The notes below the pieces were generated by a model. That model was not told where the DNA came from, made no database searches, and worked only from the letters and a program-made list of their open reading frames with translations. 64,000 nt of DNA from Lolium rigidum (Eukaryota > Streptophyta > Magnoliopsida > Poales > Poaceae): assembly GCF_022539505.1 (NCBI RefSeq), contig NC_061510.1, forward strand, positions 96,736,292 to 96,800,291. The letters run 5' to 3'. Made by a program: the position numbers and the translations under genes. Shown piece by piece: positions 46,801-57,611 of the stretch. Positions within the stretch are counted from its first letter, which is position 1; every line of letters begins with the position of its first letter.

Positions 46801-48460
46801 ATCTAGCCATGCTAAAATACAATGGTCATCCAAACATACCTTTAGATGAAAGCAGCAAATGTCCACTCTTAAGAACCTGCACTTGAAAAACATTTAATTT
46901 GGTCATGGAACTTATCATGCACATAAGAGAAGGACAAAGAAACCAAATATACATAAAAATTGCGAACCAAATATACATAAAAAATTGCCACTGAACATAA
47001 TTCTGAATTAATAGCATGATTTCGCAATAGCAGTTTAAAGACTCCCATGGTGATCATGCTCATTCAAGGAAAACTGAGACTTAAGAATAGTAAACCTGCC
47101 ACTATAAATAGCAGTGACACAGCTTATGTAAACATCTATAGACACGCATTCTGCTAATTAAGCTTAAGGTCATTTGGATAACTTTGTGAAATAAACTTTG
47201 AGTGCAAGACGATCAGAAAAACCTGGCAGTTAGGACATGCAGCTGGCGGGCTATCACCCGTTTCACTACTCTGGGAGTTTGGGTCCCCCTCCCCACATCG
47301 GCATATCTTGAACTGGCCTGTATTCTCCGAAGGCTGCGAAGATGATACCTATGAAAAGAATACTTTAGCATACAGCAACAGACAAGTGGTAACGAGACAG
47401 GTAGAACTCGAGTTCAACTAAAAAGAAAAGAAAAGGAGATTTTTTTACACAAGCAGATTTATGTGCACATAGTATCACTCTAATCAACAGTAAAGGATCT
47501 TAACAATAGAATATTAGGTTCTTGTTATTGATAAAGGTGCTACGTAAGAAATTATATTCTCGTATGATGATTAACATTCCTTAATAAAATTAAGAAGTCT
47601 AGCTTATCTTTTCTTGACTTTGTTGTCTCATCTTGTATTAAAATATTTTTCTTTAAAACAGTTAGCCTTAAGGAATCACACGCAAGCTAGCCAGGCACCA
47701 TCTTGTCCAAATGGCATGCAAGTAATTATTTTATTTTAGAAGAGAATAACACATGCTTTTTTTTAGAGAGCCAGAGGGAGGCCCTACATAAATTTTCATT
47801 AAAAACACAAGATAAGGCTTGACTTGCTTTCTGGAACTCAAACAACACATTTTGTCACGACAATTATGCGTATAAACGATCAGGTGATTTGAACAACAGA
47901 GTGGAAATTAACCATAGGATGTACGGATTAGAAACACGGCAACGCAGAACTACAAAAAAGATTACAAATGATTTTTGCAATATTGCCAATAAACAAAGGC
48001 TAAGAAGTAAAAAAAAGGTTTAAAATGCGGTAAGAGTACTTATTTTATTTGTTACCCAAATATCATGAGCCACCTGATTTTATTTCATTTGGCATTTGTT
48101 CCTTCAGTATGCATATTGCAGCATACTTTCGTGCTCCAATTGCATAACTGAAGAAACACTGCTGGAATATTCATTAAAACTGGTATTTATAGAGCAAAAA
48201 TCCATTTTAGTCAACTATAGCCGCAACACAACACAGAACAGTCGCATTTTCTAATCTAGTAAACTACTTGATAAACAAAGCAGACACTCACACATTGATG
48301 AAACAAAATGAGCTCTTTCATCTCACTCTTATTGTAAATAAATTACACTGCGGTTGTATCTTCAGAAATAAACTTAAATCAACTGAAACTTAAAGCGACT
48401 GACTGGAGCATATGATGATCTTACTGGCTGGTAAGGAATCCTGAACTCTGAAGCTGACAT
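34811..48460 (-). CDS. REN1: REN1-type Rho GTPase-activating protein: PH, RhoGAP, coiled coil (23 exons)
   Basis: This protein inactivates ROP GTPases; Arabidopsis REN1 restricts ROP1 at the pollen-tube tip. The coding exons are 48460-48425, 47348-47223, 46876-46840, 45907-45831, 43931-43864, 43781-43703, 43437-43293, 42265-42158, 41988-41911, 41775-41720, 41626-41557, 41360-41276, 41081-40838, 40750-40532, 39757-39587, 39498-39449, 38351-38291, 38211-38128, 36355-36239, 36157-35991, 35873-35783, 35388-35334 and 35013-34811. The sum is 2427 nt (808 residues) with consistent phase. PH domain: VLKSGHLLLSSK, GWTTWKKRWFILTR, FPDGRDGRTFTLK. RhoGAP: VIGRPAQFSLVD, with the arginine finger in GILRQSA, and CILREMPASPIPA. 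Next come an Asp/Glu/Ser-rich linker, LWGRTS, and a coiled coil (LRASLEKRKESLHERRIALEKE). The C-terminus is RLNFLKERRALLASEMQN. The last acceptor (35014) is the phase-consistent choice; the stronger-looking AG at 34976 would shift the frame. Confidence 0.9.
36781..37023. repeat. Diverged direct repeat in a REN1 intron
   Basis: About 70 bp (gtt.aagtat...ctccattagct.gga..t.tggttctact.g.tgggtgcatgaaactt) occurs at 36781-36847 and again at 36947-37023. The first copy is followed by TGGTATCAG, which resembles a copia primer-binding site. It may be a small LTR-retroelement relic. Confidence 0.4.
37616..37850. repeat. Two copies of a LINE/SINE-type 3' end in a REN1 intron
   Basis: Two related blocks (37616-37740 and 37759-37850) each start with a T run and read gaaacgcaaa.ga..tttgcgtttcat...cattg.a.agata, ending near ggttacaaa or gattacag. 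Read on minus they look like non-LTR tails ending in an A run. Confidence 0.5.
43000..43172 (+). mobile_element. Possible short LINE 3' tail in a REN1 intron
   Basis: The stretch gatgtaactttcggttttatcaggga..tttgtgtg..tgtttcagttcttc...ataaagttggatcttttgc followed by an A-rich end resembles plant LINE 3' UTRs. No coding part remains and the boundaries are uncertain. Confidence 0.35.
47757..47835 (-). mobile_element. LINE 3'-end fragment in a REN1 intron
   Basis: The plus strand reads a T run, then agagagccagagggaggccctacataaattttcattaaaaac. On minus this is a LINE-type 3' UTR (TTTTTAATGAAAATTTATG...GGGCCTCCCTCTGGCTCTC) with an A tail. It is 5' truncated. Confidence 0.5.
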
Positions 48461-49499
48461 TGTCTTCTCTAAATGACTGACTTATGAACACCTCAGGATG
48501 ATCTGTCCCGTCAAGAGTTGATCTTCCGAAGCAACTGATGCATTGTGCAGTGTTATTAGTGATATAAATCATGGGTTTTTTTCTTCATAAATAAAAAATA
48601 AATAACAGATAAATATCACCATATTTGTGAAGCATCAGTAATTTGTTGAGGTTTTGGGTAAAGACTTGTGTGTATTCAGACTGTCAACATTAAAACTGGA
48701 ATAGCATGAACCATTACATTCAGTTGCGAATCTAAGATGAAATCGATGGGGGTGCCAAGCTTAGAAACTTCCCTATTAAGGTTTAGGTTTAGCCATAATT
48801 AATAAAAAATAGTAAATAAACTAAAAGAGCATTTGTATTTTTGGAGTGGGTGTACGCCACTGATTACATTGCCAATCTCCTCCTAAAATACTACTCCGTA
48901 GTTCAGTTTAATGTTTAAGCCATAAAATGGACAATCCATAAAATTCGTGAGAATAAGAATGTACCAGAAGAAGCTGAAGCATATAAACTGTTAATTTGTC
49001 ATGAAATAGCTTCAGTGCGCCAAATTGGTCCCCTCATCCACGTACCATAAGTATGAGCTTAAGATTGTGAAGCCATTAGCTGGACCTGGGGCATTGCACA
49101 GCGCAAGCAAAATCAGAAAAGAGATACAGTAAGTAAAATTCAATATATTATTATGGAGACAGACAATGATAAAATACTGATATGATGGACCGTTAGCATG
49201 GAGCTGGAGGTCCAATACCATGACCCGCAAATAATTTGGAATTTTGTTTCGCTGGTATTAGCTATGTGATGCCTGTGGAAACAAAATGAATATCTCATTT
49301 ATGCTTCTAGACAGAGAGTCGAGCATCGAAGGTGCGCGCCGCTGCCGTGATAAAAAAAAAAAAGGCTCCAGCCAGACATAATCCGCCAATGTCCACGCCT
49401 CCATTAGACAACGCATGAGGAAAATTAATTCTCAAACAAATTCTCCTAAAACACGGATTAGCCGATTTGATCTAAGCATTCCGCAGGTCAGACATCTGA

Positions 49500-50340
49500 A
49501 ACTGCAGGAATCATGGTAGCACGGCGAGGTTGAGAAACCGAACGGGCGGCGACAGATCTAGGCTGGTGTAAAATGGGGGTGGGGTGGGGAATCGGGTCGG
49601 CAACGAGGGCTCCTCCATCCCGAAAACGACAACAACAAACCGCAATCGCCCCCCAAAACAAGTAAATGCAGCGATGAGCAGGGGACGGAGGCGGCGGCAA
49701 TGCGGCTCACCTGCGACCGGAAATCTCAGAGGAGCGGGCGCGCCATGGATCCCCCCACCCTTATCTCGCCCCTACCTCTCTCTGTCTCTCTTCCTCCCTC
49801 CCGTTCTATTTTCTCCCGTCTCCTCCTCCCTCTCGCCCGCACTTTCTTCGGCAACCTCTTTTGGAACGGGGGCGAGAGAGCCCGGCGAAAATAGCTGACA
49901 CCAACGTGTCGCTGCGGCGTGGGCCCACACCCCTGGGCCCCACGTGTCAGAGCGGGGCCCTCCTTTTCCGCTGTCCCTTTCCTGGAGCGAAACACGGGCG
50001 TGCGGACGGGGTCAAGCGATCCCCGCCGTCCGTTGCGACACGTGGCGGAGGATCGCGGAAGCTTCTGCCGCGGGGGGGGCGTAGTGGTGGGAAGCATGTC
50101 GTTAACGGGAGGACATACAGGTTCTGGCGCGGGGCCCACGGACAGTATCTAGCAGCTGTGGGCTCGTTGCGTCTCCAGATTTTGGATTCTTGTTCCTTTT
50201 GGCTTTTGCGCTCTCTCTCTCTCTCGGGCCCACACTTCCTTCCATCTGTGTGCTCACGTGTCTTCGGATGTCAGCGACCGTTGGGTAATCATCAATCTAT
50301 GATGATCATCTGAAACAAATAAAGCTAGGCAGCCAGCTGA
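49500..50340 (-). promoter_or_regulatory. GC-rich REN1 promoter / 5' UTR region with G-boxes
   Basis: The region before REN1 exon 1 is CpG-rich with a long CT-rich tract on plus (GA-rich on the transcribed side, 49760-49850), typical of plant core promoters. G-box/ABRE-like motifs occur at 49941 (CACGTGTC), 50039 (CACGTGGC) and 50255 (CACGTGTC). The first coding exon is at 48460, so a 5' UTR intron is likely. The open frames of 70-150 codons here are compositional and not credited as genes. The span 48461-49499 shows nothing else recognisable. Confidence 0.5.
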
Positions 50341-50394
50341 GGGTAGTATTATTGCTCCATCAACTTCAGATTAGAGATTTATGGTCTTTTATTT

Positions 50395-51150
50395 TATTTT
50401 TTGCGAAAATTCCATGATCTATTAATAATCATCAATAGCAGTACAAAGAGATCCAGAAGTAATAAGAATTACAAATATATCATTGGACCACATAGCGACG
50501 ACTACATACACTGCCGCGAGTCGAAGGCGTGCCGCCGTCCTCGCCCCTCCATCACCAAAGCCATACAAAACTTGTTGTAGTAGACATACGAGAAATCGTC
50601 GTACTAAGGCCCAAAAGAACTAGCGCACCAGAGCAGCAACCATTGCTAATGATGACAGCCGTAGATCGGAAGAGACTTACCTGAAACCACACCAGCGATA
50701 ACAAAAACCGACCGGATCCTAGGAGACCCGTCGGGCACACGACTCCACGCGTCCTCCGCCTAGACACACCACCAGAGCGAGGATAGAGCGAGAAGAACCT
50801 TAGTTGTAGCCGCCACCTCGCCATCCAGAATAAGACACTGAAAAGAAACTAAACCAAGAAATAAACCTTCCCACTGGCGAGAGACGGCGGTCCGCCACGC
50901 CTCCAAGGCCACCGGAGGAAATTTGGCCTTGGATAGATGTACATGAGCCCAAGATGAAACCGAGTGGTCCAACTTTCTTTTCTAGCAGCAAAAAAAAAGA
51001 AAGTACACAAACTTCTGAAACAATTACAAAAGCAAATATTGTCAGAGACAGAGGCCACGGAGAGGGAAGCGAGTGCTCGTCGAAACCTAAAAATGCCTTC
51101 GATCATGCAAAACATCTCAAGCATTCAAGCAAACCAAGAAACTTGTACCA
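50395..51150 (-). mobile_element. Non-LTR-type repeat, minus strand
   Basis: The left end on plus is an A/T-rich run (ttttattttttgcgaaaattccatgatctattaataatcatc). On minus this reads as a 3' end finishing GATCATGGAATTTTCGCAAAAAAT, a common cereal LINE-type tail. The rest (gcgacgactacatacactgccgcgagtcgaagg, cttgttgtagtagacatacg) is dispersed-repeat-like without a usable frame. The right boundary is approximate; it may abut the Helitron. Confidence 0.45.
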
Positions 51151-51195
51151 TAATAATACTATATATTAAAGTTGAACCCTTTTGCTTGAAGGAGA

Positions 51196-52085
51196 GTGCT
51201 TCACTTTCAAGCACTGTAGATGCCCACTTTCTTCCAATCAATCTCTAACACGTGGCATATGGTACAATGTGTGTTTTTTTTCTTTTTTTTTTCTCTTTTG
51301 AGATTTTTGAATAGTGCTCCACTTTCAAGCATTATAGATGCCCACTTTCTACCAATCAATCTCTAACACGTGGCATATGGTACAATGTGTTTTTTTTTCT
51401 CCTTTGAGATTTTTGAATAGTGCTCCACTTTCAAGCACTGTAGATGCCCACTTTCTTCCAATCAATCTCTAACACGTGGCATATGGTACAATGTGTTTTT
51501 TTTTCTTTTTTTTTTCTCTTTTGAGATTTTTGAATCATAGGTTTAGACACAACAACTTTTCATCTGCAATTTTCTAGCTGTAGCTACCTATGTATACCTC
51601 TCAAACAAACAATTACCTACGCCGATGTGTTTATTATAGTCTCCATCTCTAAACCTTTTAAGTAGGAATTTTCAGACTGTACACCTTTATGCAATATCTA
51701 ACATGGCATATTACCTACGCTCTTGTTTTTAAGTCCCTTCTAAAACTTTTTGGTAGGTGCCAACTTTACTGGATACACCTTTATGGGAATCAATCTCTAA
51801 CACGTGGCATATGGTACAATGTGTTTTTAGCTCTTTTTTTTAATACTATATATTAAAGTTGAACCCTTTTGCTTGAAGGAGAGTGCTCCACTTTCAAGCA
51901 CTGTAGATGCCCACTTTCTTCCATTCAATCTCTAACACGTGGCATATGGTACAATGTGTTTTTTTACTTTTTTTTTCTCCTTTGAGATTTTTGAACATAG
52001 GTTTAGCTCAACAACTTTTCATCGCAATTTTCTAGCTTGCTTTCTTCCAATACAATCTCTAACACGTGGCATATGGTACAATGCG
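51196..52085 (+). repeat. Repeat array in the Helitron 5' region carrying six CACGTGGC motifs
   Basis: Units start gtgct.cactttcaagca at 51196, 51314, 51420 and 51883 (spacing 118, 106, then 463 bp). Partial units are also present. The block ctctaacacgtggcatatgg is present six times. Perfect CACGTGGC lies at 51249, 51367, 51473, 51801, 51936 and 52063, each followed by ATATGG. Length differences come from the T-rich tract between units. Confidence 0.92.
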
Positions 52086-53584
52086 TTCTGGTATCTTCTT
52101 TTCGTCCTAATTTTAACACAGTTATTCGATAGACATTTTGGACAATTTCCAATAATAGTTAGCATACATCTACGATAGCATTTTTCAATTTTCTATACTC
52201 TGGTATATTTTCAACGAGTCTTTATCTTCTATGGTAGTAATTTCTGGACTCTCTTTTATGGCAGCAATTTACTTGATCATAAGTTTTCTAGCACAATTTC
52301 TCAACGAGTATCATACTTTCATCTTCAGGACATAATTTTCTAGTAATAGTTTCAGACGTACATCTACGATAGCATTTCGAACTCTTCAAGTTACTCAATG
52401 GTCAGTTATCTGTACATTTCCGGCTTTTATTTCTAGCAGTAGCTACCTCATTCATGAGTATTTGAGATGCTCATTTTCTGTCGTCAACTTTCTCGTAGCT
52501 CATTCATTTTCTAGACGGTAGTTTCTCGACATGCGTTTCCGATACTGTTCGACATATTTTTATGGCTCTATACTTTTTACTTAGACGAATTTACAATTTT
52601 CTTGCAGATAGTTTCTCGGACTATACATATTTCCACCGTACATAGTTTGAACAGCCATGGTTCATTTCTACCGATGTTACGCACACTTTCTCGCTGACGT
52701 AAATTTCAATCAATAGTCAGCATAGCATTATTTCATGTATTTTTTACATGTCTCTCCTTTTATTGTCGATGCTAGCTTCTAGAGATAACTTTTCGCTCGT
52801 AACTTTTCTATGGTAGTTATGAGAAATTCTATAACGGTACTTCTTCGATGCATTATTTTTGGTCTCTCTACCTTTTACTTCTCAGACGGTAAATTTTTGA
52901 GATAGCTTCCTCGTCGTAATGTTCCATCGATAGTTACTCCAAGGATATCATCCTCTACGGTTAGTAATTTCCCATATCGGTAATTTAATTTTCACGCTTT
53001 TCTATATTCTGCGACATATTTCTTCAGTCGCGGTTTTACCATGGTAAGTTTGAAGGTTATTTGTTGATTTCTTTGATGGTTATTTACTGCACACAAAATT
53101 TTGACCTCAGCGGTGATTATTCGATATTATTCCTTCGTCGATGTGTCGGTAGTTATTCATGAAATCATCGGTCCCAAATAGTAATTTCCCATATGGTAAT
53201 TGTTAACACGGTTTTCACGGTTGTAATCTTCACTGTAGTATACCGTAATCATCCGTGCACTGCAGCAATCTTCATCGGTAATTTTCAAATGTGTTGGACA
53301 ACAATCTTTAGGAATAATTTGCGGTACTCTTCATTTGTAGTTCCTTTTCCTATAGTACCTTCATGGTTATGCTATTGTACCTGCAAATAAAATATGTTAC
53401 CATTTGTCGCATCTTCTATTCAAAAAGATATTAATACATTATGTTAATCGGCTCACGATAACCTCACGAGAATACTACTACCTTCTTCCATAGCTATTTC
53501 AACACAAAAATATATTCCATAGCCTTTTCTTTTAAAGAAACAAATATTACAACTTTTTATTAATCTACACATGATAAACCTACG

Positions 53585-53605
53585 GGCACGGCGTGCCGCC
53601 GTGCC
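53585..53605 (+). other. Helitron 3' terminal hairpin
   Basis: A perfect 9-bp stem with loop TGC sits 8 nt before CTAGT. It is the terminal signal expected for Helitron rolling-circle transposition. Confidence 0.85.
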
Positions 53606-53617
53606 GATGCTTCCTAG

Positions 53618-54320
53618 TAACTATATAATGACTGCCCGACTTACTGCATGGTCACCAGTTTTGAGCAGAGCCGCTTTGGAAGTTTTGGATTCAAATGTCA
53701 TGTAATGGGCATGCTGGACTGGGTCATGCACATCAATCGTAAAACGCTGTTCGGTTTCTGTTTCCATATTTACATTCCATTTCTGTTCCTCACCGGAAAA
53801 TTCAGAAACTTTCCATTATATTTTCACCCTAGATATCGGTTCCATTAGCACCAATAATACCTGGCACGGTACCGTATACTAGATTGCAAGCAATGGCAGA
53901 ATCATGTAGTCCTTCGATTAACTCCTGCTGTCTTCATTGTTTCATACGAGCCATGTGGTGGTAAGAACCCGCACCCCTTCACGCGCGCAACAGTACTCAC
54001 TCAAGAGTCAAGACCCATATACAGACGGTCCACCCGTGGGAAAACAGGCAAAGAAGCGATATATCCACCCGTACAGGCGTGAACGAAATAGACAAAATAG
54101 CGCAGGCACGGACCACAATTCGCAAGTCGCAATGCTCTCTCTCGTGGCCTTCAAAAGCACCCAGGTGTACAATCACTCATCGGGATTAGTACCACATGCA
54201 GCAGCAGCAACACGGATTCCATTAGACTAGAGGACTTGCTGCTACCATTTTAAGTGCACAAACAACACACACGGTCCTGCTCCGTCGCTGTTAACAAACC
54301 GTGACTAAATGCTGCTGCTC
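53618..54320. other. Intergenic, no gene seen
   Basis: This lies between the Helitron end and the 3' end of the unknown conserved gene. An open frame at 53937-54230 shows no domain. Some of 54240-54320 is probably 3' UTR. Confidence 0.4.
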
Positions 54321-57132
54321 TCAGCCGTCTCCGCTTGGTTGGTCGTCCTCATCAAGGTTGATGCCGGAGATACTCATCTTTCCTGTATTTACTGCAGCGC
54401 GAGGTAAGAAAGAAACGAGTTAATAGGACAGGCATCAGGAATCTGCACACAGTTGTAAGACAGGGCTATAACATGGAAATGCTGAGCCAGCTGGGAGCGG
54501 ACATGCCGCGTGCTCAGTAACTCGTGATCCATGCCTACTAGTGCTGTCAACTACCGTAGATTCTGCAATGCACATTCATGTCCTGTCGATGTGGAATTAC
54601 TAGTAGTTTTTTCGTGATCAAGGCTTTTGCTGTTTATTATGCAGAGAGTTTGGTGCTCCATGCTTACCAACTGCATCCAGTCCACAGAGATTCGGCATGT
54701 ATCTGCTGATATGTTCTTCGGCGGCTTTATCGGCCTTTAGCGTCTCGCATTCGAAGGAGACCAACACCTTTTTGTTGCCATGTTTCTTCTGAACCAACCC
54801 AACAATGTCATCTTCCCATCTGCACAACAGATTATTGCATAAGGAAAGTTGCACAAACAAAATTCTTAACAATAACTGAGACTTACTTAACGGCATCACA
54901 CCTTGGCATAAAAAGAACAGCATCAAACTTTAGACAGTAGTGCAAGTCACCTTTTATTAAGCAATGCAGCAAACACTAAACAATACAGAATCAAATTCCA
55001 ACAATATGTGTTATGTATGTATTGTACATGGCCCACGCAGCACCAAGTTAGGAATAGGATCCGCACAATTTTATCCATTAAACTAGGAAGAATCCATCAA
55101 TTACCTAGTTTATCCTTTAAACTAGCAAGAGACCAGCTATGGTAGGATCGACTGATCTAGAGTTCAAATCTAGATCCGTCTTGTCGATCAAGCCGTCCTG
55201 TATAATAGGGCTATCATGTACTCCCTGGGGTGACAGGAGAATAGTTCTACATTGCCTCCTGGGCGACAACCCCTCCCCAAAACCCTAGTTCATAACAATA
55301 CAGTAGAGAGTTGACCATTGAAATCACTAACACGATGAAACATCATAGCTAGCAGCCTATTTTGTAAAAAAAGAACACCCAAAAGTGAACACCTCATAAG
55401 TTGGCCTTTCCAAAAAAAAAAATGCATCGGCGCCAGAAATTTTTCATGGAGAGCAGAGAGGAAGGACTGGTTAACAACTTTAGAGTGAAATACTCCTGAG
55501 AAATCTTAACAAGGGCAGTTAATCCCACTCGTCACGGATGCAAATTTCTGTTCAATCCACACACACACTGTTAGTTTTAGGGGTATTCCGGTCCAAAGTT
55601 TGATCCATGCACCTCATAAGTAGGATTAACAGGGATGGAGGTATGCAACTACGTGCCACTGAGGGAAGGTAATTTTCAAGTAGGATTAACTTGTAGGTTA
55701 TTTAATTAACATGCTAGTAAGAAATAACTCCAAAATCACAAAATGGAACAATGATAAGTTAAATGTTGTCTTGGTGTTAGTTAATTACTTGAGGGTAGAA
55801 GTATACAAAATGGTGAGTCTGGCACAAGAACCAACAATCCAATATAGCTTGCTTCATAGAATTACTCCTTGTTGAAATATATTTAATAAATGCATTTCTT
55901 GAAAACATACTTCATTACAACAACTTCTATTAGTATCATGCTTTCAAAAACACAGTTAATTTACAGCGCTTTGATATAGCCTGAAAAAAGATATGAAGGA
56001 CATCTTAGACCAATGAAAGGAAAATGCATCCATATCCAGATTTCATATTCCCCCACGTGTATGAACAGTTCAACATTTCCAGCTAAAATTCTGGGCATGA
56101 GCATCAGGACATCACACCACATTGTTTTTGCAAATAGTAAATTCGACAAAATCAATGTCAGTTTTGATGAAGAGAGAAGACTTACCCATGCAAATGGTCA
56201 ATGTGTTGTAATCGAGCAGCATCATGTCCCCTGCATTCCACCACAACTACCTTCTCTGTCTTCCTCTGTCACATGAGCACAGGTTAACCTCTGTCACATG
56301 AGCATAGATCCGAGACAGCTTTATTTTAGAAGTGAAGATAGGCCAAGATAGTAAGATAATCAGTTGGTAGAATATGTTGTTGGTGGAGAAGAAAATAACA
56401 CCTTAAAATTAATGATGGCGAGCTTTATAAGGCGGTAGTCATCTCCTCGGCTACACTCCCTCTCACATGGTATTGCTATATGATAGAAAAGAAAAAGGAC
56501 ACAGCAATATAAGCTAAATCTATCTTCTGTTAAAGAAAAAAAAACAAAGGTGGCGCACAACTGCAAAGGGCCCAGAGTAGAAGCACAGAAATTGACTTGT
56601 ATAAGTAAGAACATAGTAATATCAATATCCCATCATTCTTTCTTCAGATAGCATAAGGAAACAAGTATGGCTTCAGAATGCAATAGGTTATAGCATATTA
56701 TAAGAAATCTAGCATTGTAGGAAGTCAGCACAAACAATGCTTCGAAATGAAGATAAACTCCTATAGAAATAAACCCTAATTAGATATCAACCTCACACTG
56801 TCACTTGTGCTGAACAAAATTGTCAAGCGAGAAGCAGTTGCAGCCAACGATACAATGCTCGCATCAAGAGATTAGAAGGTCAGTACTATATGGGTGAATG
56901 TGGAGAGAAATTTACGGGTGCCCTGGAGGCCGTAGCAGACGGAGTCCGGGAGGCGGATGAAGTGCCCGGAGATGGCGCCAGAGGGCAGCAGCGCGATGGA
57001 AGCGACGCCCTCCATCTTCTCACCGGCCTCTCCCTCCTCGTCCTGCGCCCCAGCGTCCTCCGGCTCCGGCTCCGCCTCCGCCGGCGGCGGCGGAAGGTCG
57101 CCATTCGGCTGCGAGTCCGACAGAGAGCCCAT
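54321..57132 (-). CDS. Conserved plant protein of unknown function (5 exons, 194 aa)
   Basis: The exons are 57132-56916, 56475-56402, 56265-56186, 54819-54668 and 54382-54321. All are GT-AG with agreeing phase, total 585 nt. The protein has an acidic/Pro-rich N-terminus (residues 1-38), then MEGVASIALLPSGAISGHFI, CYGLQGTPIPCERECSRGDD, KVVVVECRGHDAARLQHIDH, GWEDDIVGLVQKKHG, FECETLKADKAAEEHI, and an acidic tail ending EDDQPSGDG. I believe close homologues occur across flowering plants without an assigned function (from memory, not searched). No signal peptide, membrane segment or known catalytic motif is seen; it is probably a soluble intracellular protein. It starts 197 bp from the ATG of the divergent ISD11 gene. 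The fourth intron side (54820-56185) is a 1.4-kb intron without recognisable features. Confidence 0.82.
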
Positions 57133-57329
57133 TGTTCAACACCGCGCCGAATTGACGACTACGCCGCCTATAAGCGAAAGCGGAATCTTGGGCAGTTTTG
57201 CGCATAGGACCCTGGACATAGCGCGATTTGCTATTTCGTCAAAGCAAATATCGACTTTGGTTACGGCTCCCCAAAGCACTCAGAGATCGGTCGATTTCTT
57301 CCCTAACCTTCGTCACAGGAAAGGCAACC
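57133..57329. promoter_or_regulatory. Bidirectional promoter between the unknown gene and ISD11
   Basis: Only 197 bp separate the two divergent start codons, so promoter elements and 5' UTRs of both genes must lie here or inside the genes. The interval contains TTGGGC (site II-like, near 57189) and no clear TATA box, as is usual for divergent housekeeping pairs. Confidence 0.7.
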
Positions 57330-57611
57330 ATGGCGGCGGCGGCGGCGGCTCCATCGAAGGCGCAGGTGCTGTCCCTCTTCCGGGCCTTCCTCCGCACGGG
57401 CCGGAAGTTCTCCGACTACAACATCCGCGAGTACACGGTCCGCCGCGCGGCGGACGCCTTCCGCGACAACCGCGCCCTCGCCGACGCGCCGGCCGCGGCG
57501 GCGGCCTTCGCGGACGGGAAGCAGCAGCTGGAGGTGGCGAAGCGGCAGGTGCTGGTCTACTCTCTCTACGCACCCAAGGCCAAGAGCGTCGTCGAGATGA
57601 AGATTCAGTGA
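57330..57611 (+). CDS. ISD11: LYR-motif protein 4 / ISD11, Fe-S biogenesis desulfurase partner
   Basis: A single exon encodes 93 residues from the ATG at 57330 (context AACCATGGCG). ISD11 (LYRM4) stabilises the mitochondrial cysteine desulfurase NFS1, together with acyl carrier protein, for iron-sulfur cluster assembly. The sequence shows VLSLFRAFLRTGRKF (LYR-type motif region, residues about 12-26), DYNIREYTVRRAADAF, and FADGKQQLEVAKRQ with LVYSLYAP, the conserved core and C-terminal half of the family. The length matches the usual 85-95. An Ala run follows the start. It has no intron, so the upstream ATG-less extension of the frame is not used. The GC content is high, as in many grass single-exon genes. 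Confidence 0.94.
   Translation: MAAAAAAPSKAQVLSLFRAFLRTGRKFSDYNIREYTVRRAADAFRDNRALADAPAAAAAFADGKQQLEVAKRQVLVYSLYAPKAKSVVEMKIQ

Larger units (their letters stand above)
51154..53617 (+). mobile_element. Nonautonomous Helitron (about 2.46 kb)
   Basis: The 3' terminus is diagnostic: a 9-bp stem (GGCACGGCG / CGCCGTGCC) with a 3-nt loop at 53585-53605, 8 nt of spacer, then CTAG followed by T, ending at 53617. The 5' side begins with TAATACTATATATTAAAGTTGAACC, close to the usual grass Helitron start but lacking a clean TC, so the left end is approximate. The same 5' segment recurs at 51841. There is no Rep/helicase. The interior 52100-53560 is a low-complexity, quasi-repetitive sequence rich in gtagtaatttc/ggtaattt words. 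Confidence 0.75.

Noticed and set aside
49584..50313. Plus-strand frames of 104-150 codons in the REN1 promoter region
   Set aside because: GC-rich compositional frames that overlap others on both strands; no domain or splice support.
55140..55210. GAGTTCAAATCTAG as a pol III B-box / tRNA-like gene
   Set aside because: No A-box at the right distance and no cloverleaf could be drawn.
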